Below are positions 9,314 through 17,318 of a stretch of DNA of 64,000 nucleotides, in pieces (the first letter of the stretch is position 1; the number at the start of each line of letters is the position of its first letter). The translations under genes and the position numbers were made by a program. Under the pieces are notes generated by a model. It saw only the letters and a program-made list of their open reading frames with translations. It had not been told where the DNA came from and did not search any database. The stretch lies in assembly GCA_964479465.1 (NCBI GenBank), contig CAYZMG010000008.1, positions 28,139 through 92,138 of the forward strand. The letters run 5' to 3'. This stretch comes from CADCTB01 sp964479465 (lineage in GTDB: Bacteria; Actinomycetota; Acidimicrobiia; Acidimicrobiales; AC-14).

Positions 9314-10867
9314 TCACGGCCCGACCTCGGTGTGGCGGGGCTCGGCGCGCGCCCGCACCCGCAGCACCTTGTTGACCGCGCTCAGGAACGCCCGGGCCGA
9401 GGCCTCGACCACGTCCGTCGACACGCCTCGCCCCGAGACCCGGATGTCGCCGGCCTCGAACTGGACGATGACGTCGCCGAGGGCATCGACGCCGCCGGTC
9501 ACTGCCGAGACGTTGAACCCGGTCAGGGTCCCGTCGACGCCGGTGGCGGCCTTGATGGCCTTGCATGCGGCGTCGATCATGCCGTCGCCCTCGCCGGCGG
9601 CCTCGATCTTCTCGCCGGCGCGCAGCACGACCACGGTGGCCCGGGGCACACCGACCGTGCCCCCGCTGACCTCCAGCGACTCCAGGGAGTACAGGTTCTC
9701 GACCCGCTCGCCCATCTCCTCGGCGACGATCGCTTCCAGGTCGGCGTCGGTCAGCTCGACCTTGCGATCGGCCAGCTCCTTGAACCGGGCGAAGGCGGCG
9801 TTCAGCATGTCGCCGGAGATGTGGATACCCATCTTGGCCAGGGTGTCGGAGAAGGCGTGGCGGCCGGAGTGCTTGCCGAGCACGATCTGACTGCCGACCT
9901 GGCCGACGCTGCTGGCGTCGATGATCTCGTAGGTGCTGCGGTCGGCCAGGACGCCGTGCTGGTGGATGCCCGACTCATGCGCAAAGGCGTTGCGGCCCAC
10001 GACGGCCTTGTTGTACTGGATGGGATAGCCGGTTAGACGGCTGACCAGGCGGCTGGTTCGGGCCAGCTCCTCGGTGCGCACGCCCACCTCGATGCCGGGG
10101 AACTGGTCGGGCCGGATCTTGATGGCCATGACCACCTCTTCCAGGGCGGCGTTGCCGGCCCGCTCCCCGAGCCCGTTCACGCACACCTCGACCTGCCGGG
10201 CGCCGGCCTGCACGCCGGCGAGGGAGTTGGCGGTGGCCAGGCCCAGGTCGTTGTGGCAGTGGGTGGAGGTGACGTAGTCGCCCTTCACCTCGCGGCGGAT
10301 GTACTGGATCAGGGCGCCGAAGTCCCAGGGGATCCCGTAACCGACGGTGTCGGGGATGTTCAGCGTGGTGGCCCCGGAGTCGACCGCGGCCTGCAGGACC
10401 TCCAGCATGAAGTCCAGCGGGGTGCGGGTGGCGTCCTGAGGGCTGAACTCAACGTCGGCGGTGTGCTCCCGGGCCCGGGCCACGCCGCTGCGGGTGGCGG
10501 CCAGCACCTGGGTCGCGTCCATCCTCAGCATGTGCTCCATGTGCTGGGGGCTGGTGGAGATGAAGACGTGGATCCGGCCCCGGTCGGCGTCACGGAGGGC
10601 GTCCCAGCACCGGTCGACGTCGGTCACCTGCGTGCGGGACAGGCCGGCGATGACCGGGCCCCGCACGGTGCGGGCGATGGTGCGGACGGCCTCGAAGTCG
10701 CCCTCGCTGGCGACGGGGAACCCGGCCTCGATGTAGTCGACCCCCAGCCGGGCCAGCTGCTCGGCGATCTCCAGCTTCTCGGCCGCGTCGAGCGAGATGC
10801 CGGGCGACTGCTCGCCGTCGCGCAGCGTGGTGTCGAAGATGACCAGCCTGTTGGGATCCGGGTTCAT
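9314..10867 (-). CDS. leuA: 2-isopropylmalate synthase LeuA
   Basis: Condenses acetyl-CoA with 2-ketoisovalerate, the first committed step of leucine biosynthesis, in the cytoplasm. At 517 residues it has normal length: a TIM-barrel catalytic domain opening with FDTTLRDGEQSPG, metal-binding STHCHNDLG, NGLGERAGN and HESGIHQHG, then a linker and the C-terminal LeuA regulatory domain (about 390-510) that normally mediates leucine feedback inhibition. Start is ATG 10867 with an AAAGG-type site upstream. Transcription is apparently controlled by the leader-peptide attenuator at 10901-11054. leuS follows on the same strand, linking synthesis and use of leucine. Confidence 0.95.
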   Translation of the reverse strand: MNPDPNRLVIFDTTLRDGEQSPGISLDAAEKLEIAEQLARLGVDYIEAGFPVASEGDFEAVRTIARTVRGPVIAGLSRTQVTDVDRCWDALRDADRGRIHVFISTSPQHMEHMLRMDATQVLAATRSGVARAREHTADVEFSPQDATRTPLDFMLEVLQAAVDSGATTLNIPDTVGYGIPWDFGALIQYIRREVKGDYVTSTHCHNDLGLATANSLAGVQAGARQVEVCVNGLGERAGNAALEEVVMAIKIRPDQFPGIEVGVRTEELARTSRLVSRLTGYPIQYNKAVVGRNAFAHESGIHQHGVLADRSTYEIIDASSVGQVGSQIVLGKHSGRHAFSDTLAKMGIHISGDMLNAAFARFKELADRKVELTDADLEAIVAEEMGERVENLYSLESLEVSGGTVGVPRATVVVLRAGEKIEAAGEGDGMIDAACKAIKAATGVDGTLTGFNVSAVTGGVDALGDVIVQFEAGDIRVSGRGVSTDVVEASARAFLSAVNKVLRVRARAEPRHTEVGP

Positions 10868-10900
10868 AGCTGCCTTTCAGGGAGCAGAGTCTCTCTGGGA

Positions 10901-10934
10901 AAGAAAAAAACCTCCCGGCCCGAAGGTCGAGAGG
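10901..10934 (-). terminator. Intrinsic terminator (attenuator) upstream of leuA
   Basis: In the leuA mRNA direction CCTCTCGACC and GGCCGGGAGG form a 10-bp stem (one mismatch, one G-U pair) closed by a UUCG tetraloop and followed by seven U residues (10904-10910), then more pyrimidines. It lies 34 bases before the leuA start and 30 bases after the leader-peptide stop, the arrangement of a transcription attenuator. Confidence 0.85.
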
Positions 10935-10938
10935 CGTA

Positions 10939-10962
10939 GGCGAGCACCGGAAGGCGCCCGCC
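10939..10962 (-). promoter_or_regulatory. Second leader hairpin (pause/alternative stem) of the leuA attenuator
   Basis: GGCGGGCGCC pairs over 10 bp (two G-U) with GGTGCTCGCC around a TTCC loop, starting one base after the leader-peptide stop codon. In attenuators such a stem pauses RNA polymerase or competes with the terminator; that role is inferred from position. Confidence 0.6.
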
Positions 10963-10963
10963 G

Positions 10964-11017
10964 CTACGTAAGGAGGAGGGTGGAAAAAGTGCGCGAAGTA
11001 TCGGAGGCGGGGTACAT
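10964..11017 (-). CDS. leuL: Leucine leader peptide (17 aa)
   Basis: ATG 11017 to TAG 10964 encodes MYPASDTSRTFSTLLLT, with three consecutive leucine codons (CTC CTC CTT) directly before the final Thr. Stalling of ribosomes at these codons when charged tRNA-Leu is scarce would prevent formation of the downstream terminator and allow leuA transcription. The -35/-10 pair at 11049-11054 and 11026-11031 would place the transcript start at or a few bases before this ATG, so the leader may be translated from a nearly leaderless mRNA. The symbol is used by analogy with other leu leaders. Confidence 0.8.
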   Translation of the reverse strand: MYPASDTSRTFSTLLLT

Positions 11018-11025
11018 CTCCGTCG

Positions 11026-11054
11026 AGAATGACAGTTACGCCACAGACCGTCAA
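11026..11054 (-). promoter_or_regulatory. Candidate promoter of the leuA leader
   Basis: On the minus strand TTGACG (11049-11054) is separated by 17 bases from CATTCT (11026-11031), a good -35 and a moderate -10. The predicted start falls just before the leader-peptide ATG at 11017. Confidence 0.5.
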
Positions 11055-11064
11055 GTAGGGTCGA

Positions 11065-11529
11065 ATGCACATGATTCGGAAGACGATGCGCCTCATGATC
11101 CGGCTCGGCCTGCTCGCCGGCCTCGGCGTGGCGCTGTTCAAGTTCGTCCAGGGCCGGAGGTCGGCCGACGACGGCCGCCCCTCCACCGATTGGGCGCCGG
11201 CGCCCGCGCCGGCCGCCAACCCCAACCTCCCCAAGTCGCCCCCTGACCCTCCGCTGATCCAGCCGGCGATGCTGGAGGAGATCATCGAGAAGAAGAAAAC
11301 GGTGGTAGAGGCGCCGGCGCCGGCGCCGGCGCCCGTCGAGCCCGCCCCGGTCGCGAAGAAGGCGCCGGTGAAGAAGGCCGCGGCCAAGAAGGCGCCGGCG
11401 GCCAAGACGGCCGCGCCCGCGGTCCCGGTGAAGAAGGCGGCCCCCAAGAAGGCGCCGGCGGCCAAGACGGCGCCAGCGGTGAAGAAGGCCGCCCCGGCCA
11501 AGAAGGCGGCCAAGAAGCAGCAGCCGTAA
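11065..11529 (+). CDS. Membrane-anchored protein with Lys/Ala/Pro-rich tail
   Basis: A 154-residue protein with a short N-terminal hydrophobic segment (IRLGLLAGLGVALFKFV) and a low-complexity tail of repeated KKAPAAKT, KKAAPKKAP and similar units, resembling histone H1-like or nucleic-acid-binding basic tails. The middle part (PPLIQPAMLEEIIEKKKTVVEA) may be a short helix. It is transcribed divergently from the leuA leader, sharing the intergenic region. Two ATGs (11065, 11071) are possible starts. Function unknown; DNA or cell-wall polymer binding is only a guess from the basic repeats. Confidence 0.6.
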   Translation: MHMIRKTMRLMIRLGLLAGLGVALFKFVQGRRSADDGRPSTDWAPAPAPAANPNLPKSPPDPPLIQPAMLEEIIEKKKTVVEAPAPAPAPVEPAPVAKKAPVKKAAAKKAPAAKTAAPAVPVKKAAPKKAPAAKTAPAVKKAAPAKKAAKKQQP

Positions 11530-11547
11530 CCGGAGCAGCCGGCGGCT

Positions 11548-13116
11548 TTACTCCTGGTCCACCGTCGCCACGTGGAGGATGCCTTCCGCCGCGCTGAGCT
11601 CGGCGTGAACCTCGGCCGGCAGAGCCTGGTCGGTCGACAGCACCATGAGGGCGGCGACTCCCGACGGCGAGCGGCCGACGTCCATGTCGGAGATGTTGAT
11701 CCCCGCCCGGCCGAGGGTGACGCCGACGAGGCCGATCATGCCGGGGCGATCGTCGTTGCGGACCACCACCATGTGGCGGGCCGGCGGGATGTCGACGGTG
11801 TGGTCGTCGACCATGACGAGGCGGGCCTCGTCGCGCAGCCCGAACAGGCTTCCGGCCAGCGAGTGCCCGTCGCCGGAGAGGGTGATGAGGTTGGCGTAGT
11901 CGTGCGCCGCTGCGGTGCGCGTCTCCTGCACGTCGAGGCCCCGGGCGTCGGCCAGCTGGGGTGCGTTCACATAGGACACCGGGTCGGTTCCGCCGGCTCC
12001 CAACACGCCCTTGAGGACGGCCAGGGTGAGAATGCGGGTGTCGTAGTCGGCGAGCTGGCCCTGGTAGTCGACGGCCAGGGACTTGGGCGCGCCCTCACCC
12101 AGCGACGCCCAGATACGCCCGAGGCGCTCGGCCAGGGGCAGGAACGGCCGCACGGCTTCGGCGGCCTCGCTGGCGTCGATGTTGACCGCGTACGGTACGA
12201 AATCGCCGGCCAGGGCCAGAGAGACCTGCTCGCCGATGGTCTCGCCCGCCTTGTCCTGGGCCTCGACGGTGCTGGCACCCAGGTGCGGGGTGACCACCAC
12301 GGACGGCAGCCCGAACAGGGGCGACTCGGTGGTCGGCTCCTTGGCGAAGACGTCGATGGCGGCGCCGGCGATGCGGCCGCCGGCGATGGCCGCGGCCAGC
12401 GCGGCTTCGTCGATGATGCCGCCGCGTGCCACGTTGACGATTCGAAGGCTCGGCTTGGCGTGGGACAGCAGCTTCTCGCCCACCAGGCCGACGCTCTCCG
12501 GCGACTTGAGCAGGTGGATGCTGATGAAGTCCGCCTGTCGGACGACCTCCTCGAGATCGAGCAACTCGACCCCCAGCTTGCGGGCCCGGTCCGGCGACAT
12601 CCACGGGTCCCACGCCACCAGCCGCATGCCGAACGCGTAGGCCCGCTGGGCCACGAGCGTGCCGATCCGGCCCAGGCCCAGGAGGCCAAGGGTCTTGCCG
12701 TGCATCTCGACGCCGGTCCACTTCGAGCGCTGCCACTTCCCCTGCTTGAGGGCAGCGTCGGCCTGGGGCACGTTGCGAGCCGCCGACAGCAGCAGCGCCA
12801 TGGTGTGCTCGGCGGCGGTGACGATGTTCGACAGCGGGGCGTTGCAGACCATCACGCCCCGGCGGGTGGCCTCGGCCACGTCGACGTTGTCGAGGCCGAT
12901 GCCGGCCCGGCCGACGACGACCAGGTCGGTGCCGGCGGCGAGGACCGCGGCGGTGACCTGGGTCTCGGAGCGGATGACCAGGGCGGCAGCGCCGGGTACG
13001 ACCTCGAGGAGCTGCTCGTGGCTGAGCCCCAGGCGCACGTCGACCTCGTGGCCTTCGTCACGCAGGCGCGTCAGGCCCCTCTCGGCAAGTTCTTCGGTGA
13101 TCAGTACGCGGGCCAT
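11548..13116 (-). CDS. serA: D-3-phosphoglycerate dehydrogenase SerA
   Basis: Oxidises 3-phosphoglycerate with NAD+ in the first step of serine biosynthesis. The 522-residue length fits the long, actinobacterial form. Visible are VGRAGIGLDNVDV, the Rossmann motif GLGRIGTLVAQRA, the catalytic NVARGGIIDEAAL and TPHLGAST, followed by the intervening allosteric-substrate-binding domain and a C-terminal ACT domain (RPGMIGLVGVTLGRAGINI) for serine feedback control. ATG 13116 is chosen because the protein there begins MARVLITEEL, as in homologues; the open frame extends further upstream without similarity. serC lies 1.8 kb away. Confidence 0.95.
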   Translation of the reverse strand: MARVLITEELAERGLTRLRDEGHEVDVRLGLSHEQLLEVVPGAAALVIRSETQVTAAVLAAGTDLVVVGRAGIGLDNVDVAEATRRGVMVCNAPLSNIVTAAEHTMALLLSAARNVPQADAALKQGKWQRSKWTGVEMHGKTLGLLGLGRIGTLVAQRAYAFGMRLVAWDPWMSPDRARKLGVELLDLEEVVRQADFISIHLLKSPESVGLVGEKLLSHAKPSLRIVNVARGGIIDEAALAAAIAGGRIAGAAIDVFAKEPTTESPLFGLPSVVVTPHLGASTVEAQDKAGETIGEQVSLALAGDFVPYAVNIDASEAAEAVRPFLPLAERLGRIWASLGEGAPKSLAVDYQGQLADYDTRILTLAVLKGVLGAGGTDPVSYVNAPQLADARGLDVQETRTAAAHDYANLITLSGDGHSLAGSLFGLRDEARLVMVDDHTVDIPPARHMVVVRNDDRPGMIGLVGVTLGRAGINISDMDVGRSPSGVAALMVLSTDQALPAEVHAELSAAEGILHVATVDQE

Positions 13117-13151
13117 AGCGGCCCATGCTCGCAGGTCTCCGCGACCCGCAC

Positions 13152-13529
13152 CTACTCCGGGTCGCTGTCCCCGTCGACCCACGGCCGGTAGATGGCCTGC
13201 CCGTCGCGGGGGCTGCTGTTGAGGTGGATCTCGTAGCGCTGGGGACCCACGGGCTCGCCCGGGGCCTCCTGCTCGATGGCGATCGTGTCGCGCTTCTTCT
13301 CGGGGTCGAAAATGTCGCGCAGGCCCAGGGCGATGCCGGTGAGCAGCGCCCCGGTGGCCGTGCGGGCCTTCTTGGCCGGCGGGCGAGGAAGGGGCGCGGT
13401 GGCAGGTTTGAACCCGAAGATCTCGTCGCGCCCGTAGAACTCCTCGAGCGGCTGCCCGTCGGGGGCCGGTTCCGGTGCCTCGCCATCCCGCTCAGGGGGC
13501 CGCTCGGGCCCCTCGGGCCGCTCCTCCAT
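13152..13529 (-). CDS. Conserved-looking hypothetical protein (125 aa)
   Basis: A Pro/Glu-rich N-terminus is followed by a conserved-looking core (LEEFYGRDEIFGFKP; ATGALLTGIALGLRDIFDPE; GPQRYEIHLNSS). No transmembrane segment long enough for certainty and no recognised domain. It lies between the aminotransferase gene (9 bases) and serA (35 bases) on the same strand and is likely cotranscribed. Its first ~15 codons contain a copy of the dispersed GGGCCGCTCGGGCC repeat, translated as PEGPERPPERDGE, so the extreme N-terminus may be repeat-derived. Confidence 0.65.
   Translation of the reverse strand: MEERPEGPERPPERDGEAPEPAPDGQPLEEFYGRDEIFGFKPATAPLPRPPAKKARTATGALLTGIALGLRDIFDPEKKRDTIAIEQEAPGEPVGPQRYEIHLNSSPRDGQAIYRPWVDGDSDPE
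13485..13512. repeat. GGGCCGCTCGGGCC repeat, copy inside a coding sequence
   Basis: ATCCCGCTCAGGGGGCCGCT followed by CGGGCCCC. The stem is GGGGCC-GCTCG-GGCCCC, so both arms differ from the tatA-tatC copies yet still pair. It forms part of the first codons of the hypothetical gene 13152-13529. Confidence 0.6.
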
Positions 13530-13538
13530 CCCTCTAGG

Positions 13539-14750
<1,212 letters not shown>

Positions 14751-14869
14751 GGGTTCGATCGTGTCACACGGCCGGGCCCGGCCGGGACCGCCATCCACAT
14801 TGCCGGCCGACACCCGAAAAGGTTCCGAGGTCGCCCCGCCTGGCAGCGCTGAGGGATAGTGGCTGCACG

Positions 14870-16000
14870 ATGACTTCCACCTCTCCCGACATCACCCTCC
14901 CTCCGGACCTGCGCCCCGCCGACGGGCGATTCGGCAGCGGTCCGTCGAAGGTGCGGGCCGAGTCGCTCGCCGCCCTCATGGCCACCGGCGAGACCTACCT
15001 TGGCACCAGCCACCGCCAGTCGCCCGTCCGCTCGGTGGTCGGCCGGCTCCGAGCCGGCATGGCCGACCTGTTCGCCTTGCCCGAGGGCTACGAGGTCGTC
15101 TTCGGCAACGGTGGCGCGGCCTATTTCTGGGACGTCGCCGTGCTCTCGCTCATCGAGCGCCGCAGCCAGCACCTGACCTTCGGCAACTTCTCCGAGTCGT
15201 TCTCCCTCACCGCGGCGGCCGCACCCCACCTCGACGCCCCCGACGTCATCGAGTCTCCCGCCGGCACCCACCCGGAGGCCAACCCGAACCCCGATGTCGA
15301 TGTATACGCCCTGACCCACAACGAGACGTCCACCGGCGTGGCCATGGAGATCACCCGGCCGGCGCCGGCGGAGGAGGGCCTGGTCCTGGTCGACGCCACC
15401 TCCGCCGCCGGCGGCATGCGGGTCGACGCCGGCCAGTACGACGTCTACTACTTCTCCCCCCAGAAGTGCTTCGGCGCCGACGGCGGCCTCTGGATCGCCA
15501 TCTGCTCGCCGGCGGCCCTGGAGCGGGTCGACCGGATCAAGGCCACCGGCCGCTGGATTCCCGAGTCGCTCAGCCTGGCCACTGCGGTCGAGAACGCCAA
15601 GCTCAACCAGACCTTCAACACCCCCGGCCTGGCCACGCTGTTCCTGATGCTCGACCAGACCGACTGGATCCTCGGCAACGGCGGGCTCGAGTGGGCCGCG
15701 TCGCGCTGCGAGACGTCGACCAACATCCTCTACGGCTGGGCCGAAAAGACTGACTACGCCACACCGTTCGTCGCCGACCACGCCGACCGCAGCCCGGTCG
15801 TCGCCACCATCGACCTCGACGAGACCATCGACGCCAAAGCGGTCGGCAAGGTGCTGCGGGCCAACGGCGTCGTCGACACCGAGCCCTACCGCAAGCTGGG
15901 CCGCAACCAGCTGCGGGTGGCCGTCTACCCGAACGTGGAGCCCGACGACGTCACCATCCTCACCGGCGCGATCGACTACGTGGTCTCGGCACTGTCGTGA
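14870..16000 (+). CDS. serC: Phosphoserine aminotransferase SerC
   Basis: Converts 3-phosphohydroxypyruvate and glutamate to phosphoserine, the second serine step. The 376-residue protein matches the actinobacterial SerC type: RFGSGPSKVR near the N-terminus, GTSHRQSPV, GNGGAAYFWD, ALTHNETSTGV, DATSAAGG and the PLP lysine in FSPQKCFG. Start is ATG 14870; GATAGT nine bases upstream could be a -10 for a leaderless transcript. It is divergent from the aminotransferase gene and close to serA, giving a compact serine locus; serB is not in the window. Confidence 0.95.
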   Translation: MTSTSPDITLPPDLRPADGRFGSGPSKVRAESLAALMATGETYLGTSHRQSPVRSVVGRLRAGMADLFALPEGYEVVFGNGGAAYFWDVAVLSLIERRSQHLTFGNFSESFSLTAAAAPHLDAPDVIESPAGTHPEANPNPDVDVYALTHNETSTGVAMEITRPAPAEEGLVLVDATSAAGGMRVDAGQYDVYYFSPQKCFGADGGLWIAICSPAALERVDRIKATGRWIPESLSLATAVENAKLNQTFNTPGLATLFLMLDQTDWILGNGGLEWAASRCETSTNILYGWAEKTDYATPFVADHADRSPVVATIDLDETIDAKAVGKVLRANGVVDTEPYRKLGRNQLRVAVYPNVEPDDVTILTGAIDYVVSALS

Positions 16001-16094
16001 CGAGGCTGGGCCCTTACGTTTTCCTCACATTCCCGTCGGGACTGCCTCACATCGGTTGGCGATGATGAAGTCGACAACCGAGACAAGGAGCTAG

Positions 16095-16568
16095 ATGAGA
16101 CGTTTTCTTGCAGTGCTGGTGGGTGCGGGCATTGCCGTGGGCGGCGGCGCCGCGGCGTGGGCCCAGACCACCGGCCCGGACGGGACCAAGCGGGAAGTGG
16201 CGCGGGCATGCCTGGCCCAGGCCCGGGAGGCCACGCCCGCCGCCGGCAAGCCGGCGCTGCGGGAGGCGGTCAAGGCGTGCATGGCCGACGCCGGCGTCGA
16301 GGGCCGCACCCGGACCCCGGAGCAGCAGGCCAAGCGCGACGCGGTGAGGGCGTGCGTCGACGCCGCCCGGGCCGAGCACGCCGACGACAAGACCGCCGCC
16401 CGCGCCGCGGCCAGGACGTGCCTCACCGACGCCGGCGTCACACCGGGACGCATCCGGGCCAAGCTCGCCGGCGCCCGGGAATGCCTGGCCGAGATGCGCG
16501 CCGCCAACCCCGACGCCAGCCGGTCAGAGCTCCGTGGCCTGGTCAAGGAGTGCGTGGCCACCAAGTAG
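16095..16568 (+). CDS. Secreted protein made of three Cys-paired helical repeats
   Basis: A signal peptide (MRRFLAVLVGAGIAVGGGAA, cleavage near AWAQ) is followed by three tandem units of about 37 residues, each with two cysteines 21-22 residues apart (ARAC...VKAC, VRAC...ARTC, AREC...VKEC) and rich in Ala, Arg and Lys. Each unit looks like a helical hairpin closed by one disulfide. AAGGAG five bases before ATG 16095 fixes the start, and a strong terminator follows. No known family recognised. It sits just upstream of an ECF sigma gene but has its own terminator. Confidence 0.78.
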   Translation: MRRFLAVLVGAGIAVGGGAAAWAQTTGPDGTKREVARACLAQAREATPAAGKPALREAVKACMADAGVEGRTRTPEQQAKRDAVRACVDAARAEHADDKTAARAAARTCLTDAGVTPGRIRAKLAGARECLAEMRAANPDASRSELRGLVKECVATK

Positions 16569-16585
16569 CGGTTCGCGAATCGAGA

Positions 16586-16618
16586 GGGGGGTGGCCGCGC
16601 CGGCCACCCCCTTTTTTT
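16586..16618 (+). terminator. Intrinsic terminator after the secreted repeat protein
   Basis: GGGGGTGGCCG (16587-16597) pairs perfectly with CGGCCACCCCC (16601-16611) around a CGC loop and is followed by seven T residues (16612-16618). It separates the secreted-protein gene from the downstream sigma factor gene. Confidence 0.92.
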
Positions 16619-16657
16619 GTGCTTCAGAAGGCGTGGCTGCCTGTCGACAGGCTCTCT

Positions 16658-17182
16658 ATGAGTGAGCGCCGGCGGCCGGCTTTCGAGGAGGTGTTAGTGG
16701 CGGCGCGCCAGGGCGCGCCGTGGGCCGTCGGCTGGCTCTACCGGCGATTCCAGCCCCGGTTGCTGCGAATGTTGGCGGTCATCGCGCCTCACCACGCCGA
16801 GGACATCGCTGCCGACGTGTGGCTGGAGCTGGCCGGCGACCTGAGGTGCTTCTCGGGCGACGAACGGGCGTTCCGGGCCTGGCTGGCCAGCACCGCCAGG
16901 TACCAGGTGATCGAAGCCACGCGACGCAACGGACGGCGCATCGGACGGGTCCTCGACGACGAAGCCACCGAACATCTGGCCTCGACCGCTTTCGCCGCCC
17001 GGGTGGTGGCCGTGCTCCCTCCCGACCAGGCCGACGTCGTCCTCCTGCGGGTGGTCGAGGGTCTCGACGTGGAGGAGATCGCCAAGGCTCTCGGACGCTC
17101 GCCGGCGTCCGTGCGGTCACTCCAGCACCGGGCGTTGCGCCGTCTCGGCCGCGAACTGGAGCCTGACGCGCTCACCGCCTGA
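16658..17182 (+). CDS. ECF-family RNA polymerase sigma factor
   Basis: A 174-residue protein with sigma region 2 (LYRRFQPRLLRMLAVIAPHHAEDIAADVWLEL) and region 4 (LPPDQADVVLLRVVEGLDVEEIAKALGRSPASVRSLQHRALRRL), the minimal extracytoplasmic-function layout. Region 4 ends in a clear helix-turn-helix. ATG 16658 is the start; upstream in-frame sequence belongs to another gene. No anti-sigma gene is adjacent, so its control is not visible here. Confidence 0.88.
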   Translation: MSERRRPAFEEVLVAARQGAPWAVGWLYRRFQPRLLRMLAVIAPHHAEDIAADVWLELAGDLRCFSGDERAFRAWLASTARYQVIEATRRNGRRIGRVLDDEATEHLASTAFAARVVAVLPPDQADVVLLRVVEGLDVEEIAKALGRSPASVRSLQHRALRRLGRELEPDALTA

Positions 17183-17318
17183 GCCCTCTCACCAGCACTT
17201 TTCCGACCCGCGCCGACCCTCGGCCCTTCCATTTCCGGCCCGAGCGTGTCTCAATGAGGGAATAGGGGAGCGATCCCCGGGAGTTGCAGGTCTCAGTACC
17301 CGGCATCGGGGGTGACTG

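Noticed and set aside
17265..17278. Hairpin GGGGA-GCGA-TCCCC as a riboswitch or rifamycin-associated element before the PEP-utilising gene
   Set aside because: It lacks the known palindromic consensus of that element, and no riboswitch core could be matched.
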